Positions 9,316 through 19,086 of a stretch of 64,000 nt of DNA are shown here, piece by piece. The notes under the pieces were generated by a model. The model ran no database searches and was not told where the DNA came from. It saw only the letters and a program-made list of their open reading frames with translations. Origin of the DNA: Oscillospiraceae bacterium (GTDB lineage: Bacteria; Bacillota; Clostridia; Oscillospirales; Oscillospiraceae); assembly GCA_910575815.1 (NCBI GenBank), contig CAJTFN010000006.1:62001-126000 (forward strand), written 5' to 3'. Numbering within the stretch: position 1 is the first letter of the stretch; each line of letters starts with the position of its first letter. The translations under genes and the position numbers were made by a program.

Positions 9316-10086
9316 CGGAGAACAAAAACGTGATGCTGGAGGTGCAGGACCTCACCATCCGCTTCGGCGGCCTGGTGGCGGTAAACGCCGTAAACTTCCA
9401 GGTCCCCGCCGGGTCCATCTTTGGCCTCATCGGCCCCAACGGCGCGGGCAAAACCACCCTCTTCAACATGATCAGCGGCGTCTATGCCCCCACCAGCGGC
9501 AAGGTCATCTTCAACGGCGAGGAAATTCAGGGCCGCCCTCCCTATAAGGTCAACGCCCTGGGCATCGCCCGTACCTATCAGAACATCAACCTGTTTAAGA
9601 AGATGTCCGTGCTGGAAAACGTCATGGTGGGCTGCCACACAAAGACCAGCTCCGGCCTCCTCTCCTCCATGCTCCACACCCCGAAGCAGCGGGAGGAGGA
9701 ACGGGCCGTGATCAAGAAGTGCCAGGGCATCCTGGAATTCATGGAACTGGGCGACAAGGCGGAGCTCAAGGCCTCCAGCCTGTCCTACGGCGAACAGCGC
9801 CGCCTGGAGATCTCCCGGGCCCTGGCCTCGGAGCCCAAGATGCTGCTGCTGGACGAGCCCGCCGCCGGCATGAACGGCGCGGAGAAGGAGGACCTTCAGC
9901 AGACTATCCGGAAGATCGCCGACAAGGGCATCACCGTTCTTCTGGTGGAGCACGATATGAAGCTGGTGATGAACGTGACGCATCAGATCTGCGTCATCAG
10001 CTTCGGCAAACGCATCGCCTTCGGCACGCCGGAGGAGGTTCAGCAAAACCCCGACGTGATCGAGGCTTATCTGGGAGGTGGGCTGG

Positions 10087-10094
<8 letters not shown>
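9312..10094 (+). CDS. livG: Branched-chain amino acid ABC transporter ATP-binding protein LivG
   Basis: Cytoplasmic ATPase, 260 residues. Walker A is GPNGAGKTT, the ABC signature is in LSYGEQRRLEI, Walker B is LLLDEP, and the H loop is LVEHDMKLV. The long insert after the Q loop (TYQNINLFKKMSVLENVMVG, then a basic stretch) is typical of LivG, and the C terminus carries the short LivG extension. It pairs with LivF to energise transport. The ATG start overlaps livM. Confidence 0.95.
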
Positions 10095-10806
<712 letters not shown>

Positions 10807-10832
10807 CCGCCTGGGAGATAGGGAGTGTAATT

Positions 10833-11657
10833 GTGGAGAACAAACAGCTGGCCGGCCTGGCCACTCAGGCCCGGCTTCTGGCTCTGGACGCGGTGCACAC
10901 CGCCAACTCCGGCCACCTCGGGGGCTCCTTTTCCATCGTGGACGCCCTGACGGTTTTGTATTTCAACACCCTGCGGGTAGACCCTGCCAACAGCAAGGAC
11001 CCGGACCGGGACCGCTTCGTCCTCTCCAAGGGCCACTGCTCTCCGGCGCTCTACGCCGTGCTGGCCCTCCGGGGGTACTTTCCCCAGGAGGATATGAAGA
11101 AATTCCGCTCCATTCACCACCACATGTCCGGCCACGTGGAGATGAACCACGTCAACGGCGTCGACATGTCCGCAGGTTCCCTGGGGCAGGGCCTCTCCGC
11201 CGCCGTGGGCATGGCCCTGGCGGGGAAGCTGGACGGCAAGGACTACCGGGTCTACGCCGCCATGGGCGACGGCGAGATCGCCGAGGGCCAGATCTGGGAG
11301 GCCGCCATGGCCGCCGCTCACTACAAGCTGGACAACCTCTGCGGCATGGTGGATGTGAACGGACTGCAAATTGACGGCCCCACGGACAAGGTCCTCTCCT
11401 CCGCTCCTTTGGCGGACAAGTTCCGGGCCTTTGGCTGGCACGTCATCGACGTAGACGGCCACGATTTCGGCGCCATGGCCGCCGCCTTTGACGAAGCCAA
11501 GACCGTCCAGGGCAAGCCCACTATGGTACTGCTTCACACGGTGAAGGGCAAGGGCGTGTCCTTTATGGAAAATCAGGTGGGCTGGCACGGCAAGGCACCC
11601 AGCGACGAGGAATACCAGCAGGCCCGGACCGAGCTGCTGGCAAGATTGGAGGCGTGA
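10833..11657 (+). CDS. Transketolase, N-terminal (thiamine-diphosphate-binding) subunit
   Basis: Split-transketolase alpha half (274 residues). It has the thiamine-diphosphate and Mg region GDGEIAEGQIWEAAMAA and the N-terminal NSGHLGGSFSIVDAL signature, plus SKGHCSPALYAVLA. It works with the next gene to move two-carbon ketol units between sugar phosphates in the non-oxidative pentose phosphate pathway. The start is GTG with GGGAG eight bases upstream. It lies 26 bases behind livF, so cotranscription with the transporter is likely. Some split transketolase-like pairs have specialised roles, so central metabolism is the default rather than proven. Confidence 0.92.
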   Translation: MENKQLAGLATQARLLALDAVHTANSGHLGGSFSIVDALTVLYFNTLRVDPANSKDPDRDRFVLSKGHCSPALYAVLALRGYFPQEDMKKFRSIHHHMSGHVEMNHVNGVDMSAGSLGQGLSAAVGMALAGKLDGKDYRVYAAMGDGEIAEGQIWEAAMAAAHYKLDNLCGMVDVNGLQIDGPTDKVLSSAPLADKFRAFGWHVIDVDGHDFGAMAAAFDEAKTVQGKPTMVLLHTVKGKGVSFMENQVGWHGKAPSDEEYQQARTELLARLEA

Positions 11658-11660
11658 GAA

Positions 11661-12608
11661 ATGGGTGAGAAAATCGCAACCAGAGCCGCTTACGGCGATT
11701 CGCTGAAAAAGTACGGCAAGGAGAACCCCAGGGTCATCGTTCTGGACGCAGACCTCTCCGGGGCCACCTATTCGAACCGCTTTGCCCAGGAGGTGCCGGA
11801 GCGCTTTTTGAACTGCGGCATCGCCGAGAGCAACATGGTGGGCATCGCCGCGGGCCTGGCCACCACGGGGAAGATTCCCTTCCTCCACTCCTTCGCCATG
11901 TTCGCCGCCGGCCGGGTTTACGATCAGGTTCGCAACTCCGTGGCCTACCCCCGTCTGAACGTGAAGATCGTAGGCACCCACGCGGGCCTCTCCGTAGGCG
12001 AGGACGGCGCCACCCATCAGTGCATCGAGGACATCGCCCTCATGCGGGTCATCCCCGGCATGACGGTGGTGAACCCCTGCGACGCTTTTGAGGCGGACGC
12101 GGCGGTGAAGGCCGTCATGGACTATGAGGGCCCCTGCTATCTGCGCATTGGCCGGAACCCGGTGGAGGTGGTCATGGATCAGATTCCCGGCTACCACTTC
12201 GAGCTGGGCAAGGGCATCCTCCTGCGGGAGGGCAGCGACGTGGCCATTCTGGCCACGGGCATCATGGTGCAGGAGTCCTTAAAGGCCACGGAAGCCCTGG
12301 CGGCAGAGGGCATTAACGCCCGGGTCATCAACATCCACACCATCAAGCCCATTGACCGGGAGATCATTGAGAAGGCCGCCCGGGAGTGCGGCGCCATCGT
12401 CACCAGTGAAGAGCACAACGTTCTGGCGGGCTTCGGCAGCGCCGTGGCGGAGGTGGTTTCCGAGACCTGCCCCGTGCCAGTGGTGCGCCACGGCGTCAAC
12501 GATGTCTTTGGCCGCAGCGGCGCGGCCCAGCAGGTGCTGGACGCCTATGGCGTGAATGCCGCCGGGATTGTGGAAGCCGTCCGCAAGGCCTTGGCCATGA
12601 AGAAATAA
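11661..12608 (+). CDS. Transketolase, C-terminal subunit
   Basis: Beta half (315 residues) with the pyrimidine-binding transketolase domain (VLDADLSGAT, FLNCGIAESNMVGIAAGLA, KIVGTHAGLSVGEDGATHQ) and the C-terminal transketolase domain (VAILATGIMVQESLKA, INIHTIKPID, TSEEHNVLAGFGSAVAEV). It starts three bases after the N-terminal subunit gene and completes one active enzyme with it. Two stem-loops follow the stop. Confidence 0.92.
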   Translation: MGEKIATRAAYGDSLKKYGKENPRVIVLDADLSGATYSNRFAQEVPERFLNCGIAESNMVGIAAGLATTGKIPFLHSFAMFAAGRVYDQVRNSVAYPRLNVKIVGTHAGLSVGEDGATHQCIEDIALMRVIPGMTVVNPCDAFEADAAVKAVMDYEGPCYLRIGRNPVEVVMDQIPGYHFELGKGILLREGSDVAILATGIMVQESLKATEALAAEGINARVINIHTIKPIDREIIEKAARECGAIVTSEEHNVLAGFGSAVAEVVSETCPVPVVRHGVNDVFGRSGAAQQVLDAYGVNAAGIVEAVRKALAMKK

Positions 12609-12632
12609 GACCGGTTTCAGAAACGTTCCGCT

Positions 12633-12730
12633 CCGGCCGCTGGCAGCAGATCGTGCCAGCGGCCGGAGGTTTATCCCGAGGGCGTTTTCTCTCCCACAGC
12701 GGAGGAGAGAAAACGCCCTCGGTTTCTTTC
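12633..12730 (+). terminator. Tandem terminator hairpins after the liv-transketolase operon
   Basis: A 13-bp stem at 12633-12666 is followed by a 19-bp perfect stem at 12676-12722 and the T-rich run TTTCTTTCT. The second hairpin could also serve the minus-strand gene that ends at 12740. Confidence 0.8.
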
Positions 12731-12739
12731 TGTTGTGAT

Positions 12740-12976
12740 TTATATGGATGTTTGATGTTTTTTCGCAAAAAACCAGGCTAACAGAACGCATATCGCAATT
12801 CCGACCCCGTAAGGGATACACAGCAGAAAAGCGGTATCCGCCGGAGCACTGCATCCGCCGTATTTTCCGCACCACTGAAGCGTACAGTAGTTGTAGGCGA
12901 CCGCGGCGCACATAACATTCGAGAGCAGGATTGCAAGTGCGGCAAAAAGGCCAGTCAAGCGTTTGTAATTTTTCAT
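12740..12976 (-). CDS. Small two-helix membrane protein
   Basis: A 78-residue protein with two hydrophobic helices (about residues 9-28 and 49-68) and a Cys-containing loop between them (CTLQWCGKYGGC). It ends in a lysine-rich tail. It starts with ATG eighteen bases behind the XRE gene, so the two form one unit. No family is recognised. The small size and the partner suggest a membrane component controlled by, or sensed with, the regulator. Confidence 0.7.
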   Translation of the reverse strand: MKNYKRLTGLFAALAILLSNVMCAAVAYNYCTLQWCGKYGGCSAPADTAFLLCIPYGVGIAICVLLAWFFAKKHQTSI

Positions 12977-12994
12977 CGCAAATACCTCCCGAAT

Positions 12995-13450
12995 CTATCT
13001 CTTTTTGAAAATCAAAATCATTCCCAGTATCATAAGCAGCACAAACAGCGTAATGAGCATTCCCGTTCCGTTCAACGTAATCATGGACGATTCGTTGATC
13101 TGGTCAACAGAGGATGGGCGTATGACTGTTAAAACGCCAAACAGAATCAGGAGCGCGGCTCCCGCAAAACAAAGACAAATGCCGGTTCTGCTCTCTCCCG
13201 TTTTCTGGAGGCCTTGATGCTCTTCCCTCCGTACCATATGATCGGACTCGCTTGTGATCGGATTCCCGGTAAGTTCGTCTATGGTAACGTGAAAGCAATC
13301 ACTCAAGGCCTTTAGTTTATCTAATTCCGGGGTCGAGTGACCTCCTTCCCATTTTGATATTGCCTGTCTTGAAACGCCGATTTTTTCTGCAAGCTGTTCC
13401 TGTGACAGTCCATTTTTCCGCCTGAGTACATATATTTTTTCAGACAACAT
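12995..13450 (-). CDS. XRE-family regulator with C-terminal membrane anchor
   Basis: 151 residues. The N-terminal Cro/CI helix-turn-helix ([23 protein letters not shown], residues about 15-37) is the type found in Clostridia. It is followed by a charged linker and two transmembrane helices at about 91-110 and 126-147. Regulators of this layout usually repress their own unit and often sit beside a small membrane or transport gene, as here. The two-gene unit is visibly lower in GC than its flanks, which suggests acquisition. Confidence 0.88.
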   Translation of the reverse strand: MLSEKIYVLRRKNGLSQEQLAEKIGVSRQAISKWEGGHSTPELDKLKALSDCFHVTIDELTGNPITSESDHMVRREEHQGLQKTGESRTGICLCFAGAALLILFGVLTVIRPSSVDQINESSMITLNGTGMLITLFVLLMILGMILIFKKR

Positions 13451-13642
13451 CTACTTTACCTCCCTGTCAAAACCATACCGTAATTTTCCGTGGCACACTA
13501 CCAACTGCCCTTGAAACTTCCGCAACCCAAAGTTGCATTCCAAAAATCATCACAAATGATTCTATATTATTTCCCTGTCTGTTGTAAAGATGGGAAAGCG
13601 AGGAACCCTCGAAAAAGAGTGTCCTATTCAAAGATTTTATTT

Positions 13643-13711
13643 TGTAGGGACCAGCCCCTTATGAGGACCAATTCTTGTGCCGGCAGGCCGCTGAGGGCGG
13701 CGGCCCCTACA
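13643..13711. repeat. REP-like palindromic unit in the XRE-capA intergenic
   Basis: The 380-base gap between the XRE gene and capA holds a unit bounded by TGTAGGG (13643-13649) and CCCCTACA (13704-13711), with an internal GC-rich part that can fold. Units with such GTAGGG/CCCTAC ends are frequent in GC-rich gut Clostridia as intergenic repeats. That family link is from memory. The rest of the gap shows nothing but the capA promoter. Confidence 0.4.
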
Positions 13712-13784
13712 CGATGGTCCCCTTTTAAAATGCGCGATAGGGCACTCCCCCTCGAAACTTTCTCTTTCCTTTTGCAGCGAATTC

Positions 13785-13793
13785 TGGTACAAT
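13785..13793 (+). promoter_or_regulatory. Extended -10 promoter of capA
   Basis: TGG followed by TACAAT (13788-13793) forms an extended -10. Only a poor -35 (TTTCCT) lies 17 bases upstream. Predicted start is about 13800, 30 bases before the gene. Confidence 0.5.
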
Positions 13794-13830
13794 ATTTTCT
13801 ATAAGATTTCCAAAGAGGGGGCGAGTGCTT

Positions 13831-14907
13831 ATGCGATACCTCACCGGTATACTGGCGGTTCTGCTGCTCATCCTACCGGTCCGGGGAACGGAGCTCGCGG
13901 AACTAAGCGATCCGGATTGGGACGATCCGATGCTTTGGGAGCCGGACCTTCCCACCTTCGACGGCCCTATGGTCCGCCCCGGGGAAACGGAAGATTCCTT
14001 CCGGGTCGTATTGAGCTTTACCGGCGACATGCTGCTGGCCTCCCTCCACGGGCAGCGGGCGGCGGGAAATTTCCTGGACTACGCCGCCAAACAGGACCCG
14101 ACCTATTTCCTTCAGAATGTCCGCCCCATCTTTGAGGCCGACGACTTCACCGTGGTGAATCTGGAGAATGTCCTGACGGACCAGAACCTGTCCCCCCGGG
14201 AGAAGACCACCACCCCCGCCTACTGGTTCCGCTCCCCCACCGCCAGCACCAGTATTCTCACCTCCTCCAGCGTAGAGGCTGTCTCCCTATCCAATAACCA
14301 TATCAACGACTACGGCCCCAAGGGCAGACAGGACACCGTCCGGGCCGTGGCCGCCGCCGGGCTGGAATACGGCTCCGACGGCCGGACCTTCTATCTGGAA
14401 AAGAACGGTTACCGCATCGCCGTTATTTGCCATGGCCTCTGGTCCGAGGGGCAGGCCGGCACCATCCTCCGGCGTATTCAGGAGGCGGAGGCGGACTCCG
14501 ACTTTCAGATCGTCTTCTACCACGGAGGCGCGGAGGGTGTCCACACCCCGGAGCCCTGGCGGATCCGGGCCTCCCGCCGCCTGATCGACGGCGGCGCGGA
14601 CCTGGTCCTGGGCAACCACCCCCATGTGCTCCAGCCCCGGGAACTATACAAGGACAAGGAGATTCTCTACTCCCTGGGCAACTTCTGTTTCGGCGGCAAC
14701 CGGAAGCCGGAAAACCGGACCATCATCTATCAATTGATCCTCTCCATCCAGGATGGCGTCCTGGCGGGCACGGCGTCGGAGATCATCCCCTGCTACGTCC
14801 ACACCGGCGGCACAGTGAACAACTACTGCCCCGCCCCCATCACCGACGAGGCCCAGCGCCAGCGGGTGCTGGATTTTATGGATGGCCGGGCAAAGCTGCC
14901 CTATTAA
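13831..14907 (+). CDS. CapA-family (poly-gamma-glutamate capsule-type) metallophosphatase
   Basis: Secreted or membrane-tethered protein of 358 residues with an N-terminal signal or anchor (MRYLTGILAVLLLILPVRG). The PGA_cap domain follows, with the calcineurin-like metal motifs SFTGDMLLA, VVNLENVLT, SLSNNHINDYG, FYHGG and LVLGNHPHVLQP. The last HNHPH-type motif is the metallophosphatase signature. CapA proteins help make poly-gamma-glutamate in Bacillus, but most stand-alone homologues, like this one without CapBC neighbours, have unknown substrates. ATG at 13831 with GAGGGGG is preferred over the in-frame GTG at 13825, which is too close to the ribosome site. Confidence 0.9.
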   Translation: MRYLTGILAVLLLILPVRGTELAELSDPDWDDPMLWEPDLPTFDGPMVRPGETEDSFRVVLSFTGDMLLASLHGQRAAGNFLDYAAKQDPTYFLQNVRPIFEADDFTVVNLENVLTDQNLSPREKTTTPAYWFRSPTASTSILTSSSVEAVSLSNNHINDYGPKGRQDTVRAVAAAGLEYGSDGRTFYLEKNGYRIAVICHGLWSEGQAGTILRRIQEAEADSDFQIVFYHGGAEGVHTPEPWRIRASRRLIDGGADLVLGNHPHVLQPRELYKDKEILYSLGNFCFGGNRKPENRTIIYQLILSIQDGVLAGTASEIIPCYVHTGGTVNNYCPAPITDEAQRQRVLDFMDGRAKLPY

Positions 14908-14926
14908 AGGCCTTATGAAAAGGAAC

Positions 14927-15017
14927 AAGGTCCGGCGCGGTGTACCCGTGCCGGACCTTAGTCGTTCTTTCATTTTTTCTTTAAAACAGACCGGCGGGGA
15001 GCTTCCACCGCCGGTCT
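14927..15017. terminator. Two hairpins between capA and the convergent anti-sigma gene
   Basis: A 10-bp stem (14927-14936 with 14950-14959) is followed by a T-rich tract and ends capA. A second stem (AGACCGGCGG and complement, 14988-15017) lies closer to the minus-strand gene. Confidence 0.75.
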
Positions 15018-15071
15018 TGTTCTATGGTTCGAGCGCAATCCGCCGCCGCTCCCCGGCGCAATTGGCGGCGC

Positions 15072-15968
15072 TTACTCCAAGTTCTCGAGCATGGAGGGCG
15101 GTTCTTCTCCGTACTCCGTCGTCCAGAATTCCACGTCGGTATTCTCCTCCGGTTCCATCCGCTCGTTGGACCATCCGTTCAACCCCGTGGAGTCCACGAA
15201 GGCCTCCGCCGCCGCAGGGTCCGCCTTAGACGGGTCCAAGGGCAGGGTGAAGAGGGCATGAACCCCGGTGAAATCCTCCGCGAAGGCGATGGTTCCGTCC
15301 TCCGCCACGGTGAAGGTCGTGTTGCTGGGCACGCCGCCCTCGTAGAAGGCCATATAGACCGTGTGGTCCGCAAACATTTCCAGACTCGCGGTGTCCAGCA
15401 GATAGTAATACAGCCCGTCCCTGGCGAAGCCGGAGGCCCCGGCGTTCAGCGTCCAGTTGTTCACCGCCACGGGGGAATAGCCTGCCACCAGCGGCGTCAT
15501 GGTGTAGGAAATGAAGTCGAAGGTCTCATTCTCCAGAGGCGTGCCGTCCAGCCGCCGGAGGGCCAGGACGGAATAGGTGTGGTCCTTGTTCAGGTCCTGA
15601 TTTAAAACATCCAGGTTCCGACCGGAGACCAGGCCCAGCAGGGTAATGGAATAGTCCCCGCTCTCCACGGTCTCGTCGATCTCGATGGCGTCGGGGCCGC
15701 CGAAGGCCTCCGCCAGCAGGGGCTGATTGTGCTGCTCCGCCACCTGGGCGGGGGTCAGCCACAACACGGCGGCGGAGACGGACACCGCCAGCAGGGCAAT
15801 ACAGGCAGCGGCCAGCACCGCCATCTTCTTGGTTCTACTAAACGTCATGTTGCTACACTCCTTTTCCAGTTCACGGGCGCGCTGTTGCAGCAGGTTCGCC
15901 GTCCGCTCCTGAAAATCCGCGGAAAAGGAGAGCTCGTCAAAGGCTTTGCGGTAGTCTTCCCGATTCAT
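15072..15968 (-). CDS. Membrane-anchored anti-sigma-like protein
   Basis: 298 residues. A cytoplasmic helical N terminus of about 45 residues is followed by one transmembrane helix (about 48-67, AVLAAACIALLAVSVSAAVLW) and a large extracellular beta-rich domain. The latter resembles the DUF4179-type domains of Clostridia anti-sigma factors. The gene overlaps the ECF sigma gene by ATGA, which is the usual coupling of a sigma factor to its membrane inhibitor. It would hold the sigma factor at the membrane until an envelope signal releases it. The C terminus is acidic. Family assignment rests on context and layout rather than strong motifs. Confidence 0.75.
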   Translation of the reverse strand: MNREDYRKAFDELSFSADFQERTANLLQQRARELEKECSNMTFSRTKKMAVLAAACIALLAVSVSAAVLWLTPAQVAEQHNQPLLAEAFGGPDAIEIDETVESGDYSITLLGLVSGRNLDVLNQDLNKDHTYSVLALRRLDGTPLENETFDFISYTMTPLVAGYSPVAVNNWTLNAGASGFARDGLYYYLLDTASLEMFADHTVYMAFYEGGVPSNTTFTVAEDGTIAFAEDFTGVHALFTLPLDPSKADPAAAEAFVDSTGLNGWSNERMEPEENTDVEFWTTEYGEEPPSMLENLE

Positions 15969-16447
15969 ATAACGTCCTCCCTCAGCATCTGCCGCAGCCG
16001 CTCCCGGCCACGGGCCAGCCGGGTGCCCACCGTAGCGGCGGGCAGGCCCAGCAGTTTGGCAATCTCTTTGATGGAATAGCCTTCGTAGTAGTGAAGGTGA
16101 ATCACAGCTCCGTACATCTCCGGCAAGCCCCGGACGGCGGCTCGGAGTTCGCCGCCGGAGCTCTCCGGAGCCACAGGCTCCGTGATATCCTCCAGGGGGA
16201 TGTTCCGCTGCTCCGCCTTCCGGCGGATGTCGCTGGCGCGCTGAAGGGCGGTTCGGATCAGCCAGGCTTTCTCGTGTTCCCTGTCCCGGAAAACGGGCCG
16301 GGCGGTGAGCAGCCGCAGGAACGTGTCCTGCACGGCGTCCTCCGCGTCGGCGGTGGAATCCAAGCGGGTGCAGGCCAGCCGCAGCAGCATGGGGCTGTAC
16401 TCCTCCACAGTCTGGCGTATGGTTTCATCGGTACCAAATGGAACCAA
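15965..16447 (-). CDS. ECF-type RNA polymerase sigma factor
   Basis: About 160 residues with a sigma-70 region 2 (LACTRLDSTADAEDAVQDTF) and region 4 (GLPEMYGAVIHLHYYEGYSIKEIAKLLGLPAATVGTRLARGRERL). No ATG is available near the expected start. Two in-frame TTG codons exist at 16456 and 16447, and the second has AAGGGAG at nine bases, so it is chosen. It directs polymerase to a small regulon, usually including its own operon. The signal is probably envelope-related given the membrane anti-sigma partner. Confidence 0.9.
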   Translation of the reverse strand: MVPFGTDETIRQTVEEYSPMLLRLACTRLDSTADAEDAVQDTFLRLLTARPVFRDREHEKAWLIRTALQRASDIRRKAEQRNIPLEDITEPVAPESSGGELRAAVRGLPEMYGAVIHLHYYEGYSIKEIAKLLGLPAATVGTRLARGRERLRQMLREDVI

Positions 16448-16683
16448 GGTCCTCAACTCCCTTCACTCTCAACACGTCCGAGGACCCGGAATTTTTTCAC
16501 TCCTCCGAAAAAAATCTTCCGGACCCGCCAAATATCGTCCGCTCCCCCTACCTCTCATATACATTCGAAGACCCGCCGTCGCGACCCAGCAGTTCCTGCC
16601 TCGCGCCGGGAAATCCCAGTCGTTCCGGCGCGTTTTCCATATCCCGGGACCCTTGGCCCGTTTTCCTTAGCAATTGCTTTTTC

Positions 16684-16700
16684 CCACAAAGACTTTGTGG
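16684..16700. promoter_or_regulatory. Perfect 17-base palindrome upstream of the debranching enzyme promoter
   Basis: CCACAAAG and CTTTGTGG around a single A, 26 bases upstream of the -35 box of the glycogen gene. Size and position fit a dimeric repressor or activator site. The 345-base gap between the sigma gene and glgX contains nothing else recognised. Confidence 0.45.
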
Positions 16701-16725
16701 AATCTAACAAAAAGAGAAAAAAACT

Positions 16726-16754
16726 ATGACAAATCTGAGGGGGTGTTGTATAAT
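16726..16754 (+). promoter_or_regulatory. Promoter of the debranching enzyme gene
   Basis: ATGACA (16726-16731), 17-base spacer, consensus TATAAT (16749-16754), about 47 bases before the GTG start. Confidence 0.75.
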
Positions 16755-16801
16755 GTAGTCGTATTCTACAGTCGCCTGACCGGCGAAGGAAGGAGTCCCC
16801 T

Positions 16802-18919
16802 GTGGAGAAACACGATATCACCCGGAACACGGTCCCGGACGTCCCTCTGGTGGCCCTGCCCCGCACAATCCATATGATCCCCATGGACCGCCTGAACGGC
16901 TTTGATGTCCGCCCGGGCTTTTACGAGATCAACGGCGCCACCGCCATCCCCGGCGGCGTCAACTTTACGGTATACTCCCACGGCGCCGCGTCCATTGAGC
17001 TCCTGCTCTTCCGGCGGGAGGAGGAGACACCCTACGCCGTCCTCCCCTTCCCCGAGCGCTACCGCATCGGAAACGTGTACTCCATGATCGTCTTTAAGCT
17101 GAACATCGAGGAGTTTGAATACGCCTACCGGGTAGACGGGCCCAACGACCCCGCCAAGGGCCTGATCTTCGACAAGACCAAATACCTTCTGGACCCCTAC
17201 GCCCGGGCGGTGACGGGCCAGAGCCAATGGGGCGTGAAGCCCTCCATGGACCAGCACTACAAGGCCCGGGTGGTGAAGGACGACTTCGACTGGGGAAATA
17301 TGCCCCGGCCCCTGATTCCCATGGAGGACCTGGTGATCTACGAACTCCACGTCCGGGGCTTCACCATTCACGATTCCTCCGCCGTGGCCGCGCCGGGAAC
17401 CTTCGAGGGCCTCCGGGAGAAAATTCCCTATTTAAAGGAATTGGGCGTCAACGCCGTGGAGCTGATGCCCATCTTCGAGTTCGACGAGATGCAGGACGCC
17501 CGGCAGGTGGATGGGGAACAGCTCTATAACTACTGGGGCTATAACACCGTCAGCTTCTTTGCCCCCAACACCAGCTATGCCTCCGGCCTGGAGTACAACC
17601 GGGAGGGCAACGAGCTCAAGCGCCTGATTCAGGACTGCAACGAAAACGGCATCGAGGTCTATCTGGACGTGGTCTTCAACCACACGGCGGAGGGCAACGA
17701 GGACGGCCCCTTCTTCTCCTTCAAGGGCTTTGACAACAACATCTATTACTTACTCACCCCCGAGGGGCGCTACTACAATTTCAGCGGCTGCGGAAACACC
17801 CTGAACTGCAATCACCCCATTGTGCACCAGATGATCATCAACTGCCTGCGCTACTGGGTCACCACTTATCACATCAGCGGCTTCCGCTTCGACCTGGCCT
17901 CCATCCTGGGCCGGAACGAGGACGGCAGTCCCATGAACAAGCCCCCTCTCCTCCAGGCCATGGCCTTCGACCCCATTTTGGGGGACGTGAAGCTCATCGC
18001 CGAAGCCTGGGACGCCGGCGGGCTCTATCAAGTGGGCAGCTTCCCCGCCTGGAACCGCTGGGCCGAGTGGAACGGCCGTTACCGGGACGACATGCGCCGC
18101 TATCTTAAGGGAGACGCGGGCTGCGCCCAGGCCGCCGCCCTCCGGATGATCGGCTCCCGGGACATCTACCAGGCCGGAGACCGGAAGAACGCCTCGGTGA
18201 ACTTCATCACCTGCCACGACGGCTTTACCCTCTGGGATCTGTTCAGCTATAACGTCAAGCACAACGAGAAAAACGGCTGGGGCGGCACCGACGGCGCCAA
18301 CGACAACAACAGCTGGAACTGCGGCATCGAGGGAGAGACCGACGACCCGGAGATCAACGCTCTCCGGCGGCGGATGGTCCGAAACGCCTTCGCCCTTCTG
18401 ATGTGCAGCCGGGGTATTCCCATGTTCCTGGCGGGAGACGAGTTCTGCAACACCCAGTTCGGCAACAACAACGCCTATTGCCAGGACAACCTGACCAGCT
18501 GGCTGGACTGGCGGATGCTGGAGAAAAATAAGGACATGTTCCGCTTCTTCCAGTCCATGATCGCACTGCGGAAACGCTTCCGGGTCCTCCGGGCCAACCT
18601 TTCCGACGGGTATTACGGCTTCCCCGACGTCAGCTTCCACGGCGTCGCCCCCTGGCACAGCCAATTCCAGGACCACGAGCGCTACGTGGGCGTTCTCTTC
18701 GCGGGGCAAGAGGCGGAACAGGAGCCCCAGATTGTCTACACCGCCTCCAACGCCTACTGGAAAGCCCTGGACGTAGAGCTGCCGGAGCTCCCCGCCCATC
18801 TCGTCTGGGAGCAGCTGGCGGACACTTGGGAAGGGTTCCAGTCCGCCGTGGATATTCCCGACGGGCGGTTCTCCATCGGCCCCCGGAGCGTGAAGGTCTT
18901 CGCCGCCCGGCCCAAGTAA
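16802..18919 (+). CDS. glgX: Glycogen debranching enzyme / isoamylase-type GH13 (GlgX-like)
   Basis: Cytoplasmic alpha-1,6-glucosidase of 705 residues. An N-terminal CBM48 domain (about 30-160) is followed by a GH13 barrel. The barrel shows DVVFNHTAEG, nucleophile Asp364 in GFRFDLAS, acid/base Glu401 in EAWDAGG, and Asp473 in TCHDGFTLWD, so the catalytic triad is complete. The segment KHNEKNGWGGTDGANDNNSWNCG is the family hallmark of isoamylase/GlgX. It removes branches from glycogen after phosphorylase trimming. The start is GTG with AAGGAG seven bases upstream. It is a single-gene unit, and no other glycogen genes are in the window. Confidence 0.92.
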   Translation: MEKHDITRNTVPDVPLVALPRTIHMIPMDRLNGFDVRPGFYEINGATAIPGGVNFTVYSHGAASIELLLFRREEETPYAVLPFPERYRIGNVYSMIVFKLNIEEFEYAYRVDGPNDPAKGLIFDKTKYLLDPYARAVTGQSQWGVKPSMDQHYKARVVKDDFDWGNMPRPLIPMEDLVIYELHVRGFTIHDSSAVAAPGTFEGLREKIPYLKELGVNAVELMPIFEFDEMQDARQVDGEQLYNYWGYNTVSFFAPNTSYASGLEYNREGNELKRLIQDCNENGIEVYLDVVFNHTAEGNEDGPFFSFKGFDNNIYYLLTPEGRYYNFSGCGNTLNCNHPIVHQMIINCLRYWVTTYHISGFRFDLASILGRNEDGSPMNKPPLLQAMAFDPILGDVKLIAEAWDAGGLYQVGSFPAWNRWAEWNGRYRDDMRRYLKGDAGCAQAAALRMIGSRDIYQAGDRKNASVNFITCHDGFTLWDLFSYNVKHNEKNGWGGTDGANDNNSWNCGIEGETDDPEINALRRRMVRNAFALLMCSRGIPMFLAGDEFCNTQFGNNNAYCQDNLTSWLDWRMLEKNKDMFRFFQSMIALRKRFRVLRANLSDGYYGFPDVSFHGVAPWHSQFQDHERYVGVLFAGQEAEQEPQIVYTASNAYWKALDVELPELPAHLVWEQLADTWEGFQSAVDIPDGRFSIGPRSVKVFAARPK

Positions 18920-19041
18920 CCGCGGAGCGGAATCCCTTGGCACCTCTGTCCTTCTGGTTCCGGCGGGCGAATATGGCCTATTTCACCGGCGTTATCCGCT
19001 TTTCTGGGGCGAATACCGCGTCTCCCCATTTATAAAAATGC

Positions 19042-19082
19042 AAAGCCGTGGAGCGCCTTCAACGACGCCCCACGGCCTTTTT
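19042..19082. terminator. Bidirectional terminator between glgX and lysR
   Basis: The stem AAAGCCGTGG/CCACGGCCTTT, with further pairing inside, is followed by T residues on the plus strand and by T-rich sequence on the minus strand. It serves both convergent genes. Confidence 0.75.
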
Positions 19083-19086
19083 ATGC

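Noticed and set aside
13490..13804. 104-residue frame between the XRE gene and capA
   Set aside because: It crosses the REP-like unit and the capA promoter and has no ribosome site.
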